A stretch of 64,000 bases of DNA from Microbispora amethystogenes (GCF_016863015.1 NZ_BOOB01000045.1:62001-126000), one strand, 5' to 3'; positions 52,738-61,350 are shown, numbered from the stretch's first letter. Program-made: numbers and translations. The notes: a model not told the origin generated them from the sequence alone.

Positions 52738-54416
52738 AGCGCGAGCACCCGTCCCGGGCGGGCGCCCGTCTCCTCGCCGTCGCGCACCACGACCGCGCCG
52801 CCGACCACCACCGCGCCGACGCCCGTGGGCGGCAGCAGCGGCTCGGTGAAGGTGGCCAGGTCGGCGACCTCCGCCGGGTCGAACACCACCAGGTCGGCGT
52901 GCGCGCCGTCGCGGATCACGCCCCGCCCGGTCAGGCCGAAGCGCGCCGCCGCCATCCCGGTCATCTTGTGCACCGCCTCCTCCAGGCCGAGCAGCCCGAG
53001 CTCGCGTACGTACCGGCCGAGCACCCGGGGGAAGGTCCCGGCCCAGCGCGGGTGCGGGCGCCCGCCGGGCTTCGGCACGCCGTCGGAGCCGATCATCGCG
53101 TACGGCGCGGCCAGCACCCGCCGCACGTCATCCTCGATCATGGAATGACTGATGATCGTCACCTCGCCGTCCTCGGCGACCAGCAGGTCGGCGGCCACGT
53201 CGAGGGGATCGGCCCCCGCGGCGGTGGCGAGGTCGGCGATCGTCGCGCCCTCGGCCCGCGGATGACGGGGTGCGCAGGCCACCGAGATCCGGTCCCAGCC
53301 GCCGTTGCCGACCGTGTTCTCCCAGCCGGGCACGCCCTCGGCGATGGCCCGGCGCATCCGGTCGCGCTGGGCGGGGTCGCCGAGCCTCGCGGTCAGGGCG
53401 CGGAGCCCGCCGTCGTTCGCCCACGGCGGCAGCATCGCGGCCAGCGCCGTGCTGCCCGCCGTGTAGGGGTAGACGTCGCAGGTGACGTCCATGCCGCTCG
53501 CGCGCAGCTCCGCGAGGCGCGGCAGCGTGCGCTCGGTGCGGCCCCAGGCGTACCGCCCGGCGGTCTTGTGGTGCGACACGTGCAGCGCCGCGCCGCTGCG
53601 CCGGGAGATCTCGATCGCCTCCTCCAGCGCCTCCTCCACGCGCGACATCTCGTCGCGCAGGTGGGTCACGTACGGCTTGCCGCGCCGGGCGGCCACCTCC
53701 GCCAGCGCCACCACCTCGGCGGTGCCGGCGTACGAGCCGGGGGTGTAGATGAGGCCGGTGGACAGGCCGGCGGCGCCCTGCGCCAGGGACGCGTCGAGCA
53801 GCGCGCACATCGCGCGCAGCTCGGCGGGCCGGGCGGGCCGGTCCACCGGGCCGAGCACGCCCGCCCGGAGCGTGCCGTGGCCGACGAGCGAGGCCAGATT
53901 GTTGGCCCGGGGCACCCAGCCGTGCGCGGCGGCGAACCCCGCGAAGTCGGCGTACGCGCCGACGTCGCCGCCGAAGGTGATCCGGGTCTCGGCCCGCATG
54001 GCGGCCAGCCGCTCCGGCAGGGCCGGGAACAGGCTCGACCCGCAGTTGCCGCAGATCTCGGTGGTGACCCCCTGCAGCACCGAGGCTCGCACCAGCTCCC
54101 GGCCGGCATCGCCGCCGGACCCGTCGCCGCCGCCGAGCGGGCCGAGCAGGGCGACGCCGTCGGAGTGCGTGTGGACGTCGACGAAGCCGGGGGAGACGAT
54201 TCGCCCGCGCGCGTCGAGCACCTCGGCGGCGTCGGCCACAGAGCCCGACGCAGAGCGCGACGCAGAGCCCGACGCCGAACCCGGCGACGAGTCCCGGGGA
54301 AGCACGGTCAGCCGCCCGCCGGAGACCCCCACGTCGGCGGGCCGGGCCGGGCGGCCGGTGCCGTCGACCACCAGCCCGCCCCGGACGAGGAGGTCGAAGC
54401 GGGGCGTCCCCGTCAC
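52734..54416 (-). CDS. N-acyl-D-amino-acid deacylase (D-aminoacylase)
   Basis: 560-aa amidohydrolase. FDLLVRGGLVVDGTGRPA starts the fold; metal motif GFVDVHTHSDGVALLG (about 75), TEICGNCGSSLFP (about 115, the D-aminoacylase Cys loop), YVTHLRDEMSRVEEALEEAIEISRRSGAALHVSHHK (about 255-290, metal His and Glu) and IGSDGVPKPGGRPHPRWAGTFPRVLGRYVRE (about 435, catalytic Asp). It hydrolyses N-acyl-D-amino acids or D-amino-acid dipeptides. GTG follows GAGGAGG. A (GSAS)n run (about residues 42-55) is coded by 12-bp repeats. Confidence 0.9.
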   Translation of the reverse strand: MTGTPRFDLLVRGGLVVDGTGRPARPADVGVSGGRLTVLPRDSSPGSASGSASRSASGSVADAAEVLDARGRIVSPGFVDVHTHSDGVALLGPLGGGDGSGGDAGRELVRASVLQGVTTEICGNCGSSLFPALPERLAAMRAETRITFGGDVGAYADFAGFAAAHGWVPRANNLASLVGHGTLRAGVLGPVDRPARPAELRAMCALLDASLAQGAAGLSTGLIYTPGSYAGTAEVVALAEVAARRGKPYVTHLRDEMSRVEEALEEAIEISRRSGAALHVSHHKTAGRYAWGRTERTLPRLAELRASGMDVTCDVYPYTAGSTALAAMLPPWANDGGLRALTARLGDPAQRDRMRRAIAEGVPGWENTVGNGGWDRISVACAPRHPRAEGATIADLATAAGADPLDVAADLLVAEDGEVTIISHSMIEDDVRRVLAAPYAMIGSDGVPKPGGRPHPRWAGTFPRVLGRYVRELGLLGLEEAVHKMTGMAAARFGLTGRGVIRDGAHADLVVFDPAEVADLATFTEPLLPPTGVGAVVVGGAVVVRDGEETGARPGRVLAL

Positions 54417-54522
54417 GGAAGCCTCCTCGTCACCCGATCCGTCCCCGCTCCTGTCCCCGGGATCTCCGGGGCCGCGGCACGCCGCCCGGCCGGCCGTCCC
54501 GTACGGGCGGCCGCGGCCGGGG

Positions 54523-55308
54523 TCACAGGACCTGTCCCAGGAAGGCGCGCAGCCGGTCGTGCCGGGGCGCCGCAAGCACCTCGCGCGGGTCGCCCCGCTC
54601 CACGATGACGCCGTCGTCCATGAAGACGAGCTGGTCGCCGACCTCACGGGCGAAGCTCATCTCGTGGGTGACGACCATCATCGTCATGCCGCTGGCCGCG
54701 AGGTCCCGCATGACGGCGAGCACCTCCTGCACGAGCTCGGGGTCGAGCGCGCTGGTCGGCTCGTCGAACAGCATCAGGCTGGGCCGCATGGCCAGGCTGC
54801 GGGCGATCGCCACGCGCTGCTGCTGGCCGCCCGACAGCTGCGCGGGGTAGTGGTGCGCGCGGTCGGCCAGGCCGACCCGCTCCAGCAGTTCCGCCGCCTG
54901 CCGCCGGGCCTGCGCGGTGGGCATGCGGAGCACGGTGACCGGCCCCTCCATGACGTTCTCGATCGCGGTGCGGTGCGGGAACAGGTGGAACCGCTGGAAC
55001 ACCATGCCGATGCCGCGCTGCTGACGGGACAGCTCGGCCGGGCGCAGCGCGTGCAGCCGCCCGCCGCGCTCGTTGTAGCCCATCAGCTCGCCGTTCACCC
55101 AGATGCGGCCGGAGTCGATCGTCTCCAGGCGGTTGACGCAGCGCAGCAGCGTCGACTTGCCCGACCCGGACGGCCCGACGACGCAGACCACCGAGCCGGC
55201 GGGGACGTCGAGGTCGATGCCCTTGAGCACCTCCAGCGGGCCGAACCGCTTGCGCGCGGCGCGGATCCGCACCATCGGCCGGTCGGCCGGTGCTTCGGGC
55301 GTGCTCAC
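54523..55308 (-). CDS. polar amino acid ABC importer ATPase
   Basis: 261 aa, GlnQ/ArtP/HisP class. Walker [10 protein letters not shown] (about 45), [27 protein letters not shown] (about 95-120, Q-loop), [16 protein letters not shown] (about 158), Walker [17 protein letters not shown] (about 180), [20 protein letters not shown] (about 215). GTG overlaps the permease stop. A 106-bp gap to the deacylase gene is the only non-coupled joint of the operon. Confidence 0.94.
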   Translation of the reverse strand: MSTPEAPADRPMVRIRAARKRFGPLEVLKGIDLDVPAGSVVCVVGPSGSGKSTLLRCVNRLETIDSGRIWVNGELMGYNERGGRLHALRPAELSRQQRGIGMVFQRFHLFPHRTAIENVMEGPVTVLRMPTAQARRQAAELLERVGLADRAHHYPAQLSGGQQQRVAIARSLAMRPSLMLFDEPTSALDPELVQEVLAVMRDLAASGMTMMVVTHEMSFAREVGDQLVFMDDGVIVERGDPREVLAAPRHDRLRAFLGQVL

Positions 55309-56216
55309 GAGGGCTCCTTGGACGTCAGGGGCCGCAGGTTGCGGCGTACGCGGGAGGACAGCCGCACGTGGCCGCGCTCGAACCGCTTCTCGACGAAGTG
55401 CTGGCCGACGCTCGCGATCGTGGTGAGCACGACGTACCAGATCGACGCGACGACGAGCATCGCGATGACCTCGAAGTTGCCGAGGTAGATGCGCTGCGCC
55501 ACGGTGAGCAGCTCGGCGCCGGCGATGACCGAGACCATCGACGTGGTCTTGAGCATGGAGATGAACTGGTTGCCGGTCGGCGGGATGATCACCCGCATGG
55601 CCTGCGGCAGCACCACGCGGCGCAGTACCTGCCGGTGCGACATGCCGAGCGACTCGGCGGCCTCCCGCTGGCCCGGGTCCACCGAGCGGATGCCGGCGCG
55701 GACGATCTCCGCCATGTACGCGCCCTCGTTGATCGCCAGGCCGAGCAGCGCCGCGGTGAACGGCGTGATGATCGCGTTCGCCTGCCACTCGATCAGCTTG
55801 GGCCCGCCGAACGGGACGCCGACCGCGAAGGTGGGGAAGACCAGCCCGATGTTGAACCAGAAGATCAGCTGCACCAGCAGTGGCGTGCCCCGGAAGAACC
55901 ACGTGTAGAGCGCGGAGGTGCCGCGCAGCACGGGGTTGTCCGACAGTTGCATGACGGCGGCGAGCACGCCCAGCGCGAGGCCGATGGCCATGGACAGCAC
56001 GGTGAGCTGGATGGTCACCCACAGGCCGCCGAGGATCCTGCCGTCGGCCAGGTAGGCGACGATGACGTCCCAGTGCAGGTTCTCGTTGACGATGACCGTG
56101 TAGGCCAGCCACACGAGGAAGAGCAGGGCGGCCGCCGCGCCGAGCCACCGGCCGGGCCGCGCGGGGCGCACGGCGTCGATCGGCAGCTCGGCGGCGGGCG
56201 CCTTCTCCTGGGTCAC
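55305..56216 (-). CDS. polar amino acid ABC importer permease
   Basis: 303 aa, HisM/HisQ type with an N-terminal extension. The EAA loop is [46 protein letters not shown] (about 195-240) and [16 protein letters not shown] ... [24 protein letters not shown] (about 75-125) is the typical first half. One permease gene is present, so it probably acts as a homodimer. GTG overlaps the binding-protein stop. Confidence 0.93.
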   Translation of the reverse strand: MTQEKAPAAELPIDAVRPARPGRWLGAAAALLFLVWLAYTVIVNENLHWDVIVAYLADGRILGGLWVTIQLTVLSMAIGLALGVLAAVMQLSDNPVLRGTSALYTWFFRGTPLLVQLIFWFNIGLVFPTFAVGVPFGGPKLIEWQANAIITPFTAALLGLAINEGAYMAEIVRAGIRSVDPGQREAAESLGMSHRQVLRRVVLPQAMRVIIPPTGNQFISMLKTTSMVSVIAGAELLTVAQRIYLGNFEVIAMLVVASIWYVVLTTIASVGQHFVEKRFERGHVRLSSRVRRNLRPLTSKEPS

Positions 56217-57097
56217 TTCCACGGCTTGGTGTTGACCAGCACGCCGCCGACGGCGTTGGCCGTCACGCCGTAGCTGTCCAGCACGGCCTTGTAGCCGCCG
56301 TCGGCCTGAAGCTCCTCCATGGCCTTGGCGACCGCGTCGCGCAGCGCGGTCTTGCGCTTGTCGATCGCGATGCCCCACGGCCCGGCGTCGTACTGCTCGG
56401 ACAGCACGTCGTACTTGCCGGTGTCCTTGGCGTACATGACGGCGACGGGGTAGTCCACGATGGTCGCGGTGGCGCGCCCGGAGTCGATCGAGAGCAGGCC
56501 GGTGGGCGCGTCCTCGCTCTGCATGATCTTCATCTTGATGGCGCACTTCTCGTTCTGCTTCTCGCCGATGGCGAGGTTGGAGCTGCCCTTGGCCAGCACG
56601 ACCGTACGGCCGCACAGGTCATCGAGGGTCTTGATCCCCTCGGGGTTGCCCTTCTTGACCATGATCGCGCCACCGGCGTTGAAGTAGTCGACGAAGTCGA
56701 CGGCCGCGCGGCGCTCCTCGGTGTCGCTCATCGAGGACATCACGATGTCCCAGCGCCCGCCCTGCAGGCCCGGGATGAGCCCGTCGAAGGCGGCGTTGGT
56801 GATCGAGAACTTCAGCCCCAGCTTGGCCGCGATGGCCGCGCCGAGGTCGGGGTCGACCCCGGTGAGCTCCTGGGTGCCCTTCTTGTACATCTCCATCGGC
56901 GGGTAGCCCTCGGAGGTGGCGACCCGCAGCGTGCCGGTCTTGCGCACGTCCTCCGGCACCAGGTCCTTCGCGGTCTTGTTCGCCGTCGCCGCCGCGTTGT
57001 CGCCCGCGGCGGTCCCCGACGACGAACGCCCGCAGCCGCCGGCGAGCGCCGACACGACCAGCGCGCCGACTATGGCCACAGATAGGCGCTTTGTCAT
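56213..57097 (-). CDS. amino acid-binding lipoprotein of the ABC importer
   Basis: 294-aa SBP_bac_3 protein. Lipobox SALAGGC (Cys22), then a Ser/Ala/Thr linker; [43 protein letters not shown] (about 58-100), [23 protein letters not shown] (about 120) and [38 protein letters not shown] (about 248-285). Strong AGGAGG before the ATG. Heads the five-gene operon; the downstream deacylase and hydrolase suggest the ligand may be an N-acylated or D-amino acid (inferred). Confidence 0.94.
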   Translation of the reverse strand: MTKRLSVAIVGALVVSALAGGCGRSSSGTAAGDNAAATANKTAKDLVPEDVRKTGTLRVATSEGYPPMEMYKKGTQELTGVDPDLGAAIAAKLGLKFSITNAAFDGLIPGLQGGRWDIVMSSMSDTEERRAAVDFVDYFNAGGAIMVKKGNPEGIKTLDDLCGRTVVLAKGSSNLAIGEKQNEKCAIKMKIMQSEDAPTGLLSIDSGRATATIVDYPVAVMYAKDTGKYDVLSEQYDAGPWGIAIDKRKTALRDAVAKAMEELQADGGYKAVLDSYGVTANAVGGVLVNTKPWK

Positions 57098-57180
57098 GGA
57101 ACCTCCTGTTTCGCGAACGATTGAGCTTATGCTGACGACAGGAGGTCGCTCTCGTAAGGATCGTGAACGCTTGCGCCTCT

Positions 57181-57203
57181 GAGCATCGACGTTCTCGATG
57201 CTC
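57181..57203 (-). terminator. hairpin downstream of the pentapeptide-repeat gene
   Basis: GAGCATCGA (57181-57189) and TCGATGCTC (57195-57203) form a perfect 9-bp stem with a 5-nt loop, 25 bp past the stop of the minus-strand gene and upstream of the binding-protein gene. No clear T-tract. Confidence 0.5.
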
Positions 57204-57227
57204 GGCGCCCGGGCCGGCCGCTGCCGG

Positions 57228-59039
57228 TCAGCCCGCGCGGGTGGGCAGGGAGTGGGAGTGGGCCGCGCCAGAGGCGGTTACCGCCGGCCGCAGCCCGGCC
57301 CGTGCTCCACCTCGCATCACGGCCCGGACCACCGCCACGTGGGGTCGCTGGCCGACCGGCTGCCGCGCCGGACGGGCTCCGGCCGTCCAGCAGACGGCGC
57401 CCGCGGCGAGGGCCGTCACCAGCGTCAGCCACCCGAGAGCGCGGCCCGTCCGCAGGCCGTAGCCGGAGGCGAGCCAGTGGATCGAGAGCAGCAGCCTGGC
57501 CCGGCCGCGGGAACTGCCGAGCCGCCGCATGTCCCTGGCGCCGAACGCGAAGTCGGCGGCGGTCCTGGCGTCGTCCACGCCCGGCCGCAGCCGCTCGTAC
57601 AGGACGGCCAGCCGGGTGGCGTCCGGCGACCCGTGCGACTTCTGCGGCCGCGATCTCCGCGGCCGGGCTGATCCGCGGAACCCGGAGGGCGAGGCCGGAG
57701 CACTCGGAGACCCCGCGACTCGGGGCGGGTCCCAGCCGCGCCACAGGTGCTCGTCGGCGAGGACGCGGCGGCGGCTCCACCACCGGACCGGCGGCCAGCC
57801 CAGCCGCAGCCGCATCCCGGCCGGCGTCGCCGCGAACAGGCACTCCCGCAGCCGCAGGCGTTCCGGGCGGCGCAGCCCGCCGAGACCGCACCCGCGCAGG
57901 TCGGCCCCCGTGAGCGTGAGCGCCCCGGCGTCGAGGCCGTCGAGCGAGGTCACCCGCAGCCGTCCGGCGCGCCGGGTGACCGCCGACGTCCCGCCGAGGA
58001 TCGCGTCCCGCAGGTCGAGGTCGGCGTCGGACAGGCGCGCGACGAGCGGCCCGGCGACGTCGGCGGCCTGGAGGATCACGCGGCACCCGCCGGTCTCCAC
58101 GTGCAGCGCCGCCCCGGCCCGTACGCCCGCGAGGGACAGCCGCCGCCCGACCCGCATCGGGCCCAGGTAGGCCGCGGCCTGGAACCGCGCCCCCTCGAAG
58201 GCGGCGGTCGCCCCGCAGACGGCGCCGCGGAAGGAGACGGCCCGGTGGAAACGAGCGCCGCGGAAGGCGACGTCCCCCGCGAACACCGCCGCGTCGAACG
58301 CCGCGAACCCCCGGAACTGCGTCCCCTCGAACGAGACATCCCGTCCGCCGTGGAACGAGGTGTCCGGCGCCTGCGCGAACGGGGTGTTCCGGGGCCCATG
58401 CGACGAGACATCCGGCGCGGCCCGGAAGGCCGTGGTGCCGGGCACGCCGGGGGATGGGCTGCCAGGAAACGGGGCGCCGCGGGATGGGGCGCCGCCGGGG
58501 GTGACCTCGGTGGGAGGGTCGCCGCCGAAGCGCGCGGCGCCGAACAGGGCGTCGCCGCGGATCGTCGCATGGTCGAAGGCGGCGTGGCCGCGCACCCGCG
58601 CCTCGTGCAGGGACAGCTCACGCGCGAACCGGGCCGCGCGGAAGGAGACGTTGCGCAGGAACCGGGCGCCGTAGAAGGAGGCGAGCCGGTCGAACCGGGC
58701 GTGGTCGAAGGTCGCGTCCCCGGTGAAGACGACCTCGCCGAAGCGGGCCTGGCCGGTGAAGACCGCGTGGTCGAACCTGGCCCGCCCGACGCGGCGCTCC
58801 ATGTGGTCCAGCACGAGGGTGAGCAGGTCCTCCGTCACGGTGGTGCCGCGCAGGTCGAGCGCCTGGCCGGGGGCGAGGCCCCGCAGGACGGCGCCGGTCT
58901 CGGCGGGCGTCAGGTGCGCCAGGCACCGGCCGTACGGCTCGCGGGCGATGCCCGGGCACCCGGGGGAGGCGCCGCACGTCCTCCAGACGACGTCCATGAG
59001 GGCGATCTTCAGCCGGGAAGTCATGTCATCGTCATACAT
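57228..59039 (-). CDS. pentapeptide-repeat protein with membrane helix
   Basis: 603 aa. N-terminal MDVVWRTCGASPGCPGIAREPYGRCLAHLTPAETGAVL (10-47) is Cys-rich and resembles a small zinc-binding pentapeptide leader domain. Residues about 75-330 are pentapeptide repeats with A(R/T/V)F cores (QARFGEVVFTGDATFDHARF), interrupted by about 60 residues of Pro/Gly/Ser repeats (GAPSRGAPFPGSPSPG). About 370-450 carries a second short repeat set, then Arg-rich sequence and one or two hydrophobic helices (LGWLTLVTALAAGAVCW near 555). ATG 59039 has GGGA upstream; ATG 59024 is possible. Role unknown; divergent from a stress-type SDR. Confidence 0.72.
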   Translation of the reverse strand: MYDDDMTSRLKIALMDVVWRTCGASPGCPGIAREPYGRCLAHLTPAETGAVLRGLAPGQALDLRGTTVTEDLLTLVLDHMERRVGRARFDHAVFTGQARFGEVVFTGDATFDHARFDRLASFYGARFLRNVSFRAARFARELSLHEARVRGHAAFDHATIRGDALFGAARFGGDPPTEVTPGGAPSRGAPFPGSPSPGVPGTTAFRAAPDVSSHGPRNTPFAQAPDTSFHGGRDVSFEGTQFRGFAAFDAAVFAGDVAFRGARFHRAVSFRGAVCGATAAFEGARFQAAAYLGPMRVGRRLSLAGVRAGAALHVETGGCRVILQAADVAGPLVARLSDADLDLRDAILGGTSAVTRRAGRLRVTSLDGLDAGALTLTGADLRGCGLGGLRRPERLRLRECLFAATPAGMRLRLGWPPVRWWSRRRVLADEHLWRGWDPPRVAGSPSAPASPSGFRGSARPRRSRPQKSHGSPDATRLAVLYERLRPGVDDARTAADFAFGARDMRRLGSSRGRARLLLSIHWLASGYGLRTGRALGWLTLVTALAAGAVCWTAGARPARQPVGQRPHVAVVRAVMRGGARAGLRPAVTASGAAHSHSLPTRAG

Positions 59040-59125
59040 GATGTCCCATCTCGGGACGCTAAAGCGTGATGGATAGGTAACACTGTGTATCCATCGGGCG
59101 ACCGTCGCGGCTGCCGCGCCCGCTC

Positions 59126-59150
59126 GTTTGCCCTGGCGGGGCAGGGGTAC
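59126..59150 (+). promoter_or_regulatory. sigma-B-like promoter upstream of the SDR
   Basis: GTTT (59126-59129), 15 bp, GGGTAC (59145-59150) is a full match to GNNT-N14-16-GGGTAY. The start would lie near 59157, only about 3 nt before the annotated ATG, so translation may be near-leaderless or begin at the internal ATG 59226. Confidence 0.6.
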
Positions 59151-59159
59151 GCGGGGTGC

Positions 59160-60023
59160 ATGTCTGAGCAGTCGAACTCCACACCACCACCGCAGACGCA
59201 GTCGTATCCCGGCCGGACGGGCGAGATGAGCCCCGAGCCGAGGGACGAGATGCGCGACTACACCGGACGCGACCTGCTGGCCGGGAAGCGGGCCCTCGTG
59301 ACCGGGGGAGACTCCGGCATCGGCCGGGCCGTCGCCGTGGCGTTCGCCAAGGAGGGGGCGGACGTCGCGATCGCCTACCTCACCGAGCACGAGGACGCCG
59401 AGCACACCAGGAAGCTGGTGGAGCAGGAGGGCCGCCGCTGCGTGCTCCTCCCGGGCGACCTCGCCGACCCCCGCCACTGCGAGGAGGTCGTCGAGCGCAC
59501 CGTACGCGAACTCGGCGGTATCGACGTGCTGGTCAACAACGTGGCCACGCAGACCCCCGTGAAGGGCCTGGAGGAGCTGTCCGACGAGCAGTGGGAGCAC
59601 ACCTTCGCCGTCAACATCCACAGCTACTTCCGGGTGACGAAGGCCGCGCTGCGGCACATGCCCGAGGGCGGGTCGATCGTGAACACCTCGTCGATCAACG
59701 GGCTGCGCGGCAACAAGCAGCTGATCGACTACTCCGCGACCAAGGGCGCCATCAACGCGTTCACCTACGCGATGGCCCAGGTGCTGGTCGACCGGGGGAT
59801 CAGGATCAACGCCGTGGCCCCGGGCCCGGTCTGGACGCCCCTCATCCCGGCCACCTTCCCCGAGGAGAAGGTGGAGAAGTTCGGCGAGCAGGTGCCGATG
59901 GGCCGCCCGGCCGACCCGGACGAGATCGCCCCGTCGTACGTGTTCTTCGCGGCCAACCGGCTCTCGTCGTACTACACGGGTGAGGTCCTCGCGCCGATCG
60001 GCGGCGAGACGCTGCCCGGATAA
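59160..60023 (+). CDS. SDR oxidoreductase, YghA/general-stress type
   Basis: 287 aa. The first 45 residues are Gln/Ser/Pro-rich; then GKRALVTGGDSGIGRAVAVAFAKEGADVAIAYL (about 47-79, NADP site), VLVNNVATQ (about 122), SSINGLRGNKQLIDYSATKGAINAFTYAMAQVLVDRGIRINAVAPGPVWTPLIP (about 175-230, catalytic Ser/Tyr/Lys) and SSYYTGEVLAPIGGETLPG at the end. The sequence fits the YghA/YdaD group of general-stress aldehyde reductases. A sigma-B-type promoter immediately upstream supports a stress role. Confidence 0.88.
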   Translation: MSEQSNSTPPPQTQSYPGRTGEMSPEPRDEMRDYTGRDLLAGKRALVTGGDSGIGRAVAVAFAKEGADVAIAYLTEHEDAEHTRKLVEQEGRRCVLLPGDLADPRHCEEVVERTVRELGGIDVLVNNVATQTPVKGLEELSDEQWEHTFAVNIHSYFRVTKAALRHMPEGGSIVNTSSINGLRGNKQLIDYSATKGAINAFTYAMAQVLVDRGIRINAVAPGPVWTPLIPATFPEEKVEKFGEQVPMGRPADPDEIAPSYVFFAANRLSSYYTGEVLAPIGGETLPG

Positions 60024-60059
60024 GAGGCGCTGCCCGGATAACCGGGCGGGGACGGCGCG

Positions 60060-60093
60060 GGCCGTCCGGGTGGATCCTCCCACCCGGGCGGCC
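60060..60093. terminator. strong hairpin terminator after the SDR
   Basis: GGCCGTCCGGGTGG pairs with CCACCCGGGCGGCC (14 bp with one G-U) around a 6-nt loop. Just before it, the last 15 bp of the SDR gene including its TAA are duplicated (GCGCTGCCCGGATAA). Confidence 0.65.
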
Positions 60094-60095
60094 GT

Positions 60096-60151
60096 GTCAT
60101 ATGCCCACTGTCATGTGCCCACCGTCATATGCCCACTGTCATGCGCCCGCC
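60096..60151. repeat. 14-bp tandem repeat, four copies
   Basis: GTCATATGCCCACT at 60096-60109 and 60124-60137 alternates with GTCATGTGCCCACC at 60110-60123 and GTCATGCGCCCGCC at 60138-60151. The A and B forms alternate, so the true period may be 28 bp. It follows the terminator in the gap before the DUF3072 gene. No coding potential. Confidence 0.85.
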
Positions 60152-60212
60152 CGCCCGGCCGCCGCTGACGGTGCGGTGACCGGACGGGCGGCGGCGGGAC
60201 GGACGCCGGCGG

Positions 60213-60413
60213 TCACCCGTTCTCGTTCAGGCGGCGGCTCTGGTCCTGCAACTCGTCGATCAACGTGGAGGCCTCGGCCTTGCTGAGCCCCTCGGGCACG
60301 TCCCGCCCGGCCTCCCGGGCCAGCGTGCGCAGGTAGGACTCCTGCGGCGCGGTCATCGGCTCGTCCCCGGTCGCCCAGTCCTCGGGGTCCTTCTCCACCG
60401 GTCCTCGGTCCAT
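60213..60413 (-). CDS. DUF3072 small protein
   Basis: 66 aa: a charged N-terminus and a helix-loop-helix SAP-like core (TAPQESYLRTLAREAGRDVPEGLSKAEASTLIDELQDQSRRL), which matches DUF3072. The second of two adjacent ATGs (60413) is preferred as GGAGGG stands at better spacing than for 60416. A sigma-B-like promoter lies about 40 bp upstream, implying a stress role. Biochemical function unknown. Confidence 0.82.
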   Translation of the reverse strand: MDRGPVEKDPEDWATGDEPMTAPQESYLRTLAREAGRDVPEGLSKAEASTLIDELQDQSRRLNENG

Positions 60414-60455
60414 CATCCCTCCGATCGTCCCTCCAATGTCGAACTGCCGTTCGCT

Positions 60456-60480
60456 CTACCCGTCGCCAGGAGTCGTAACC
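60456..60480 (-). promoter_or_regulatory. sigma-B-like promoter of the DUF3072 gene
   Basis: Read on the minus strand, GGTT (60480-60477), 15 bp, GGGTAG (60461-60456) fits GNNT-N14-16-GGGTAY except the last base. It gives a leader of about 36 nt. The arrangement is identical to that at 61078-61102. Confidence 0.5.
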
Positions 60481-60495
60481 CGGTGGAGGGAGGCG

Positions 60496-61035
60496 TCACC
60501 TCGCGGCGGGATGACGCAGGTAGCGGGCCCGGGTCAGCTCGGACACCTCCTGCTCCGGCGGGCGCCGCAGCACCCGCGAGGCCAGCACGCCGCCGGTGGC
60601 GCACCCGGCCGCGAGCGCCGCCGCCGCGGCGACGACCGACCTCGCACGGCCGCCCGCCCGGGGCTCGGGCCGTACGGCGCCGGCCCGCCAGGCGCGCAGC
60701 CACAGCGCCTGGGCCGCCGCGTCGAGAAGAAAGGCCGGCCTGATGCGGCCGGTGGGCACGCGGAGCAGGTCGGCGGTGAGAATCGTCGCGGCGGTGGCCA
60801 TGCCGAGACGGCGCGCCTGCCCGGCGCCGTCCGGCGTGGCCGCGGCCCGCACCTGGGTCCAGCCGATCCCCACCAGCAGGCCCGTTACGGTGCGTCGCAG
60901 CCGGGGGTCGGTCGTGGGGCCGAACACCTTCTCGAAGCTCGTCAGGTGCAGGAGCGGCCACAACCCGCCCGCGATGTTGAAGAGGCCGTGGGCGCGGGCC
61001 AGGACCACCGCGCCCCTGTCGTCCTGGGTGGTCAT
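60496..61035 (-). CDS. small membrane protein of unknown function
   Basis: 179 aa with three or four hydrophobic segments: AHGLFNIAGGLWPLLHLTSFEKVFG (about 15-40), VTGLLVGIGWTQVRAAA (about 50), MATAATILTADLLRV (about 78) and SVVAAAAALAAGCATGGVLA (about 135). WPLLHxxSFExVxGP is a conserved start in actinobacterial proteins of this type; no function known. GAGGG precedes the ATG at good spacing. Confidence 0.7.
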   Translation of the reverse strand: MTTQDDRGAVVLARAHGLFNIAGGLWPLLHLTSFEKVFGPTTDPRLRRTVTGLLVGIGWTQVRAAATPDGAGQARRLGMATAATILTADLLRVPTGRIRPAFLLDAAAQALWLRAWRAGAVRPEPRAGGRARSVVAAAAALAAGCATGGVLASRVLRRPPEQEVSELTRARYLRHPAAR

Positions 61036-61077
61036 AGGCCCTCGATGCCCACCCTCAAAACGGACAAAACGCGTGCC

Positions 61078-61102
61078 GGTTCGCGGTGGAGGGCAGGGGT
61101 AG
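61078..61102 (+). promoter_or_regulatory. sigma-B-like promoter of the 39-aa membrane protein
   Basis: GGTT (61078-61081), 15 bp, GGGTAG (61097-61102). It gives a leader of about 25 nt with the ribosome-binding GGGGG. Only the last base departs from GGGTAY. Confidence 0.45.
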
Positions 61103-61133
61103 GCCGTGGAAGGAGCGGCGACAGGGGGTCCTC

Positions 61134-61253
61134 ATGCCAGGAAATTTCAGGGTTCGTCCACTTGGTGGCGCGACGGGATGCCTCCTTATGATCATCATCT
61201 CGATCGTCGCGTCGATTCTGCTCACGGTCCTCGTGAACGCCCTGCTCCGGTGA
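61134..61253 (+). CDS. 39-aa single-helix membrane protein
   Basis: Starts MPGNFRVRPLGGATG, then a hydrophobic helix CLLMIIISIVASILLTVL and ends VNALLR. ACAGGGGGTCCTC precedes the ATG with normal spacing. The helix pattern (basic head, Cys, Ile/Leu-rich body, Asn-Leu-Leu-Arg end) is like other small actinobacterial membrane proteins. Below the size usually called by gene finders. Function unknown. Confidence 0.55.
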   Translation: MPGNFRVRPLGGATGCLLMIIISIVASILLTVLVNALLR

Positions 61254-61330
61254 GGATTCCGCGGCCGGTGGGTGCGATGTTTTCCCCATAAACCCAAAAG
61301 CGGGTTTCGGTTGGCATAATTCGCATCGTG

Positions 61331-61350
61331 ATGGGAAAACGCGTTCCCAT
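61331..61350. promoter_or_regulatory. operator-like inverted repeat upstream of the GPP34 gene
   Basis: ATGGGAA (61331-61337), AACGCG, TTCCCAT (61344-61350) is a perfect 7-bp inverted repeat lying just upstream of the predicted -35 box at 61363. A small hairpin AAACCC/GGGTTT sits at 61290-61307. The whole region 61285-61395 is AT-rich for this genome. Confidence 0.4.

Noticed and set aside
57747..59069. Plus-strand reading frame opposite the pentapeptide-repeat gene
   Set aside because: Repeat periodicity on the minus strand creates an open complement; composition is unlike real proteins here.
60096..60151. Possible CRISPR or attachment site
   Set aside because: Units are too short and contiguous; no integrase, tRNA or cas gene nearby.
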